Assembly (NCBI GenBank): GCA_041623895.1
Contig: JBFJVZ010000016.1
Span: 1-36,867 of the forward strand
DNA from: JBFJVZ01 sp041623895
GTDB taxonomy: Bacteria; Planctomycetota; Planctomycetia; Pirellulales; Pirellulaceae
Direction: 5' to 3'
Length of the DNA: 36,867 nucleotides
The notes under the pieces were generated by a model that did not search any database, had not been told where the DNA came from, and worked only from the letters and a program-made list of their open reading frames with translations. Below are positions 32,581 to 36,867 of this stretch, in pieces (position 1 is the first letter of the stretch; every line of letters begins with the position of its first letter). The position numbers and the translations under genes were made by a program.

Positions 32581-32757
32581 CGTAGCCGTTGAATCGGTCT
32601 GATGACTACCTGAGCGAGCTTAGCCGCCACGGGTGGGTGACGGGCGGCGGAACAGCAAACACAGTGGGCCGGGTTCTGGTACGCTTTCAACGTGATTTGC
32701 ACCAGCGACTGTGTTCCGCGGAATCCTCACTCTTCGACTTGCGACGGTGGTTGCGGC

Positions 32758-33480
32758 TTAGCAGCAGCTTCGTCCGCCCGTCATTCGCTCGCTCCAGGCC
32801 TGCATTCGCTGCTCGCACAGCCTGCCCGTGCGATCTCGATCGCAGACATCACCGCGGACTGCCCAGCAATCAGGCCGGATTTCCGACTGCTTCAAAACAT
32901 CCACATCGTGCCGCGTGATCGATCCAGCGAGCGCCCACCAAATACCCAAGCGTTTGGCGACTTGGCAAAACTCCCTCAACCGTTGGTGACCGAGATGCTG
33001 CAGCGATGAGCGGCCGTCTTTGGTAAACGTGTCCAGCAAACATCGACGCAATCCCGCCCGATCGGCTTCCCACAAAACGGTCTCGGGCTCCAGGCAGCGT
33101 GCCGAGGTCGCATCCGCATACGCCACGGCAACCAATTCGATGTCGTCGTGCAGTTTGCCTGCGACATCGCGCCACAAACCGCGGATGGCTGCTGGAGTCT
33201 GACAACCGCCCGGGCCCGCTTTGGCAAACGAAAACTGACCGGGAAGTGCTGCTGCAATTCTTACCGCTTGCTCGCGTTCGCCCAGGGCGGCTGAAAGTTT
33301 TGTCTGCCATGAGCCAGACGATCTTGACTCCATCAACCTTACCGCATCGTGCCAAAACTCGGGCTCGACGGGCCCCAGCGACCCGTGCCGCGGCTCTTTT
33401 AAATCGATGAAATCGACGCGAAATTTCGCTGCGGTCGCGAATTCTTGTTCGTCACGAACGCTAACCAACCACTGAGGCAT
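32758..33480 (-). CDS. mfnB: (5-formylfuran-3-yl)methyl phosphate synthase (methanofuran synthesis)
   Basis: This enzyme makes 4-(hydroxymethyl)-2-furancarboxaldehyde phosphate from two glyceraldehyde 3-phosphates, the first step to the furan of methanofuran. From the ATG at 33480 it is 240 residues, and the family begins just there (LVSVRD). An ATG at 33546 would add 22 residues without clear support. Family signatures are DFIDLKEPRHGSLG (23-36) with the lysine at 28, FAKAGPGG (85-92) with Lys87, LLDTFTKDG (148-156) with Lys154, and WALAGSI. These match the catalytic and substrate lysines known in the archaeal enzyme. It stands alone, divergent from rnd, about 21 kb from the H4MPT genes, but completes the picture of a C1-carrier pathway. 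It would act in the cytoplasm. Confidence 0.9.
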   Translation of the reverse strand: MPQWLVSVRDEQEFATAAKFRVDFIDLKEPRHGSLGPVEPEFWHDAVRLMESRSSGSWQTKLSAALGEREQAVRIAAALPGQFSFAKAGPGGCQTPAAIRGLWRDVAGKLHDDIELVAVAYADATSARCLEPETVLWEADRAGLRRCLLDTFTKDGRSSLQHLGHQRLREFCQVAKRLGIWWALAGSITRHDVDVLKQSEIRPDCWAVRGDVCDRDRTGRLCEQRMQAWSERMTGGRSCC

Positions 33481-33631
33481 TAAGTGTTTGCAGGCATGGG
33501 GATCGGCTTGATCGGAGCGGATGCAGCCGTGATCGGACAGGTTCATGTGGGTGGTGGATAGGCGACAAAAGGTTTGAGGTGTAAAGTCGGGGGTTCACAG
33601 ACCCCACGATCGTCACTGGATCAATCCCGGA

Positions 33632-34858
33632 ATGCCAAGATCCCCGGACCAGGATTCCTGCCCACCGATTGTTAGAGTAGCGTTGGAATACGAATCGATA
33701 AACACGCTGGCCGGACTGGAGCAGTACTGCGCTGAGATTTCCAGCTGTGAAGTCATTGGATTTGATACGGAATTCGTCTCGGAAGACCGTTATCGTCCTC
33801 AGCTATGCCTGATCCAAGCGATAGCGGGCGACCGCTTGGCGATCATCGATCCACTGAAGCTGGAGCACACGCAGCCTTTTTGGGATCTGTTAGCCGAACC
33901 GGGGCGAACGGTCATCGCTCACGCGGCCCGCGAAGAGTCCCGCTTTTGTTTTCGCTTCACCGGCAAACCGATCGCCGGATTATTCGACACGCAGTTGGCG
34001 GCCGGATTTGTGGGCATGGAATACCCGGCGTCGCTGGGTAATCTGGTCAACCGCTTGCTGGGCAAAAACCTGCCCAAAGGCGAGACCCGTACCAACTGGC
34101 GCAACCGGCCGCTGACCAGCGCACAGATTACCTATTCATTGCAGGACGTCGTCGACCTGCACGCCATGTACGAGAAGTTGATCCGGCTGACCGACGATCT
34201 GGATCGCCGCACCTGGCTGGAAGAGGAAATCGAAGTCAGCCAGCAAAAAGTGATCGACGGAGAAACCCGCGAAAACTGGCGCCGGGTCAGTGGAGCTTCC
34301 GGACTGAATCCGCGACAGTTGGAGATCGTCAGACAGCTCTGGCGGTGGCGCGAAGAACAGGCTCGCAAGACCGATCGTTTGCCCAAGCGGGTATTGCGGG
34401 ACGACTTGATTGTGGAGCTCGCCAAACGCGGTTTGGCGGACGAAAAAAAAATCCGCCACATCCGCGGACTCGATCGCCGTGGCTTCAACGAGCATTATGG
34501 CGATATCGCTACCGCGATTCGCGCAGCGCTTGATACACCCGCAGCAGAACTGCCACAGCGGGCACGGGGTAACCGCAGAGCCGTCTCACCGATGCTGAGC
34601 CAATTCTTGTCGACATCGATTGCCTGCATCAGCCGACAACAGAAACTCGCTCCACCGATCGTTGGTAACGCGGACGATGTCCGGGAACTTCTGGGATACG
34701 AGCTAGACCGCCGGCCAAACGATCCGATACCGTCGCTGCTACAAGGTTGGCGGGGCGACATCGTGGGCAAGACCTTCCGACGAATCCTGGCCGGCGAATT
34801 GGCGATTCGCGTCGCCGACGTCAGCGAAGTTCAACCGCTGGAATTCATCGAGACGTAA
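33632..34858 (+). CDS. rnd: Ribonuclease D-like 3'-5' exoribonuclease with HRDC domain
   Basis: This 408-residue protein has the RNase D layout: a DEDD exonuclease domain (about 15-190) and an HRDC domain (about 222-290, NPRQLEIVRQLWRWREEQAR), plus a C-terminal segment. Exo I is FDTEF (44-48, with Asp45 and Glu47). Exo III is TYSLQDVVDLH with Tyr168 and Asp172. In Exo II the usual Asp is replaced: the string is AHAAREESRF, with Glu102 where Escherichia coli RNase D has the metal-binding Asp. A length near 375-410 is normal. RNase D trims tRNA and other stable RNA 3' ends. The Glu may still bind metal, or activity may be altered. It starts 85 bp from mfnB in the opposite direction and ends 14 bp from the convergent kinase gene. 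Confidence 0.88.
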   Translation: MPRSPDQDSCPPIVRVALEYESINTLAGLEQYCAEISSCEVIGFDTEFVSEDRYRPQLCLIQAIAGDRLAIIDPLKLEHTQPFWDLLAEPGRTVIAHAAREESRFCFRFTGKPIAGLFDTQLAAGFVGMEYPASLGNLVNRLLGKNLPKGETRTNWRNRPLTSAQITYSLQDVVDLHAMYEKLIRLTDDLDRRTWLEEEIEVSQQKVIDGETRENWRRVSGASGLNPRQLEIVRQLWRWREEQARKTDRLPKRVLRDDLIVELAKRGLADEKKIRHIRGLDRRGFNEHYGDIATAIRAALDTPAAELPQRARGNRRAVSPMLSQFLSTSIACISRQQKLAPPIVGNADDVRELLGYELDRRPNDPIPSLLQGWRGDIVGKTFRRILAGELAIRVADVSEVQPLEFIET

Positions 34859-34872
34859 TCAACAGTTGCAGC

Positions 34873-36513
34873 CTAATCGCTTGAAGTCGACGTCGCTGCA
34901 TGCCGGCGATAGTGCCGACCCAAGGCAATCAGACTGATCAGCCACGCCGTACCAAACATCAGTGGCGCGGCAGCGGGAAATGTGACAGCCAGCAGCGAGA
35001 TGCTCATAAAGGCCAAGCCAAAAATCGCCGAGCCACCCCACACGTGGCCGGCCATGGCTATGAATCCAAATCCACTCAAGGCCGCGGCGATGGGAAATAA
35101 TAACGCGTCGGGATCCAGCTGGCCGATGAACAACACCAGGTTCAAGACAAACAGCGCAGCCAGGTAACCCAACCAAATCGAAAAGACGGGACGCTCCGCT
35201 ACCGATCGCGGCAGGATCACGCCGCCGCGGGCGCGATAGATCAAGGCGGCAATCGTTACCAACATCAACGCGCGCGGCAGCAAATAGGTGATCCAGTAGG
35301 GGAAATCAAAACGTGCGAGTACGAAGATGCAAAAGTGCGCCGCAAAGATAATTCCGCCCAGCGCGTGCAGGGTTTGCCCCCAGTCCTGAAAATAGTCTTG
35401 ATGCTGGTCTCGCTTGATCTCGCGGGCAACCCGATCCAGCAGCCCACTGCCGGCCGCGCGGGTCGCTTCACCGCTTAGAAAGCGGTCCAAGTCGTCCGCC
35501 AGGGCATCCGCCGTGGCGTATCGATCGAGGGGATCGCTGCGCATCGCCTTGAGGCAAATGTTCTCCAAATCAATAGCGATCTCACGGCGAATTTGTCGGG
35601 GGTCCTCCGGCTCGTCCTGCAGTGCACTGCGAAGCACTTCCGCTGCCGACGCACCGACATGCGGCGGCTGTCCGGTCAGCAAAGCGTAAAGAATCGCGCC
35701 CAGCGAATAGATGTCGGTCGATGCGTCTCCGTGGCTGCGGCCCGACGCTTGCTCGGGACTCATGTAATGTGGCGTCCCCAAGACTTGACCGGTTCGCGTC
35801 AGTCCAATGCGGCTAAGCACCGATCCTTCGCGATGCCACTTTGCCAAACCAAAGTCGGTCACCAGCGGCCGCCCATCGCTGCTCAGCAAAATGTTCTCCG
35901 GTTTCAGGTCGCGGTGAATGATGCCCTCGCGGTGCGCATAACCCACCGCGCGCGCCACATCGCGAACGAGCCGCGCCGATTCTTGATCGTCGAAAATCCC
36001 GTCATCGACGCGAGTCTGTAACGTTGGGCCTTCGACCAACGTCATCGAAAAGTACTCGTAGCCTTGCCACGAACCGATTTCATGGATCGCGATGATGCCG
36101 GGATGTTCAAGTTTGGCTGCCGCTTCCGCCTCGATCCGGAAACGCTTCCGCTCCTCGTCACCCGCCAGCACTCCGGTACTGATCAATTTCAAGGCCACGG
36201 GCCGCTGCAGCCCTTCTTGCCGAGCGCGATAGACAACCCCCATCCCACCGCGTGCAATCTCGACTTCGATTCGGTAGGGGCCAACCTGAGTACCCACCAG
36301 CGTCGTTTCCGGTGCGGGAGTATCGCCAAGCCAGTGGTGATTGCGAAAAAAACTTCTCAGTTCGTCCGCGTGCTGCGGAAAAGCCTGCAAATACTCGCTG
36401 GGATTTGGGGTCTGACCGTCCTCGATTCGCTCCACGTATTCCGCCATCACCGATTCCAGTGATCGTTGCTGCGAATCACCAGCGGGAATTTCACGAGGAT
36501 GGGGAATCGACAT
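34873..36513 (-). CDS. Membrane-anchored Ser/Thr protein kinase
   Basis: This 546-residue eukaryotic-like kinase has an N-terminal segment (about 20-60, MAEYVERIEDGQTPNPSEYL and so on) common in planctomycete kinases. The kinase domain (about 80-345) holds the glycine loop IARGGMGVVYRA (87-98), Lys109 in VALKL, catalytic HRDLKPENIL (200-209), DFGLAKW (220-226) and GTPHYMSPEQASG (247-259). About six hydrophobic segments follow (about 375-535), so the catalytic part lies in the cytoplasm anchored to the inner membrane. There is no obvious outer sensor domain; the membrane part may be the sensor. All key residues are intact, so it should be active. The target is unknown. It is convergent with rnd (14-bp gap) and divergent from the gene at 36635. 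Confidence 0.93.
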   Translation of the reverse strand: MSIPHPREIPAGDSQQRSLESVMAEYVERIEDGQTPNPSEYLQAFPQHADELRSFFRNHHWLGDTPAPETTLVGTQVGPYRIEVEIARGGMGVVYRARQEGLQRPVALKLISTGVLAGDEERKRFRIEAEAAAKLEHPGIIAIHEIGSWQGYEYFSMTLVEGPTLQTRVDDGIFDDQESARLVRDVARAVGYAHREGIIHRDLKPENILLSSDGRPLVTDFGLAKWHREGSVLSRIGLTRTGQVLGTPHYMSPEQASGRSHGDASTDIYSLGAILYALLTGQPPHVGASAAEVLRSALQDEPEDPRQIRREIAIDLENICLKAMRSDPLDRYATADALADDLDRFLSGEATRAAGSGLLDRVAREIKRDQHQDYFQDWGQTLHALGGIIFAAHFCIFVLARFDFPYWITYLLPRALMLVTIAALIYRARGGVILPRSVAERPVFSIWLGYLAALFVLNLVLFIGQLDPDALLFPIAAALSGFGFIAMAGHVWGGSAIFGLAFMSISLLAVTFPAAAPLMFGTAWLISLIALGRHYRRHAATSTSSD

Positions 36514-36519
36514 ACAAGC

Positions 36520-36525
36520 AGTATA
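36520..36525 (-). promoter_or_regulatory. Weak -10-like box 6 nt before the kinase ATG
   Basis: On the minus strand TATACT lies 6 nt before the ATG at 36513. If it is a true -10 element, transcription would begin at or very near the start codon, giving a leaderless mRNA. No -35 match lies 16-18 bp further up, so this is a low-confidence call. The rest of the 36514-36634 divergent gap shows no clear signal. Confidence 0.2.
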
Positions 36526-36634
36526 ACATTGATGCTCAATCCCTCGTTTCTACGGGGGCAGCAAAGTTGAAATCAGATGAGTAAACTGGTGGGGATTGTC
36601 CCACTTGTTTTCACTCAAGCATTCGAGAACTCGC

Positions 36635-36867
36635 ATGCACGCCCCAACTGTTTTGCTGTTTGCCCGCTCCTTCGTTTTTGCTTTCGCTGTGGTCTTGCTA
36701 CTGCCGGCTGCCGCTGACGACCCCGCCAAGCAGGATGACGCGAAGAAACCCGCCGCCGAACAGGCCGCTGCGGAAAAGAAACCGGCCGAAGAAAAACAGG
36801 CAAGCGACGACAAAAAACCAGCGGAGCAAAAGCCGGACGCAAAAAAGGCTGACAAGAAGCCTGAAGA
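36635..36867 (+). CDS. 5' end of a secreted protein with a Lys/Ala/Glu-rich linker (partial)
   Basis: The frame from the ATG at 36635 stays open to the window edge, giving 77 residues. They comprise a signal peptide (opening MHAPTVLLFARSFVFAFAVV, cleaved near PAAA-DD) followed by a low-complexity run of Lys, Ala, Glu, Asp, Pro and Gln from about residue 28 on. The run is likely a flexible spacer before a folded domain that lies outside the window. Nothing shows the final function. Codon use in the linker (AAG/AAA, GCC/GCG) is like the neighbours. Its 5' region faces the kinase gene, but the two are not necessarily related. Confidence 0.75.
   Translation, partial: MHAPTVLLFARSFVFAFAVVLLLPAAADDPAKQDDAKKPAAEQAAAEKKPAEEKQASDDKKPAEQKPDAKKADKKPE

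Noticed and set aside
1..36867. tRNA, rRNA, riboswitch or attachment sites
   Set aside because: No cloverleaf, rRNA-like stretch or known riboswitch core was recognised by eye. A covariance-model scan would be needed to exclude small RNAs.

Overview
The window looks like ordinary chromosome of a planctomycete, most likely the Pirellulaceae (Rhodopirellula/Blastopirellula relatives). This is inferred from gene content: a transmembrane Ser/Thr kinase with the 'pre-kinase' N-terminus typical of the phylum, a membrane anti-sigma-like protein carrying DUF1559-type pseudopilin features, archaeal-type tetrahydromethanopterin/methanofuran cofactor genes in a bacterium, TPR proteins next to ExbB/ExbD, and GC-rich dispersed hairpin repeats between genes. 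No rRNA, tRNA, CRISPR array, prophage or insertion sequence was seen.

Layout. 1-2.8 kb (minus): two overlapping genes for distantly similar anchored proteins of unknown function. 3.0-9.8 kb (plus): two exported TPR proteins, a small membrane protein, one ExbB/TolQ and two ExbD/TolR proteins, forming a probable proton-driven envelope machine. 9.9-12.0 kb (plus): pabA, a DUF447 gene and a beta-RFAP synthase gene, overlapping one another and consistent with a tetrahydromethanopterin branch. 12.2-13.8 kb (minus): an NCS2-like permease. 14.2-16.1 kb (plus): an ECF sigma factor and an anti-sigma/pseudopilin hybrid. 16.2-18.5 kb (minus): a probable Tat-exported GMC oxidoreductase. 18.9-29.5 kb (minus): a four-gene DNA-end-processing operon, in transcription order AddB-like nuclease, AddA-like helicase, SbcD/YhaO-like phosphoesterase, YhaN/SbcC-like ATPase. 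Upstream of it lies a five-unit 19-bp tandem repeat. 29.9-32.5 kb (plus): the paired families TIGR03546 and TIGR03545. 32.8-33.5 kb (minus): mfnB, for methanofuran synthesis. 33.6-34.9 kb (plus): a ribonuclease D-like protein. 34.9-36.5 kb (minus): the membrane Ser/Thr kinase. 36.6 kb to the end (plus): the 5' end of a secreted protein that runs off the window.

How the genes fit together. Two themes stand out. First, pabA, DUF447, beta-RFAP synthase and, 21 kb away, mfnB all point to H4MPT/methanofuran-linked C1 transfer. Second, a helicase-nuclease pair resembling AddAB and an SMC-like nuclease pair resembling SbcCD/YhaNO are fused into one transcription unit. In it the AddA-like protein has no C-terminal nuclease domain and the AddB-like protein has lost the C-terminal iron-sulfur cysteines. 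That operon is the best candidate for a less-described system. All function calls come from reading motifs by eye; no database search was run.
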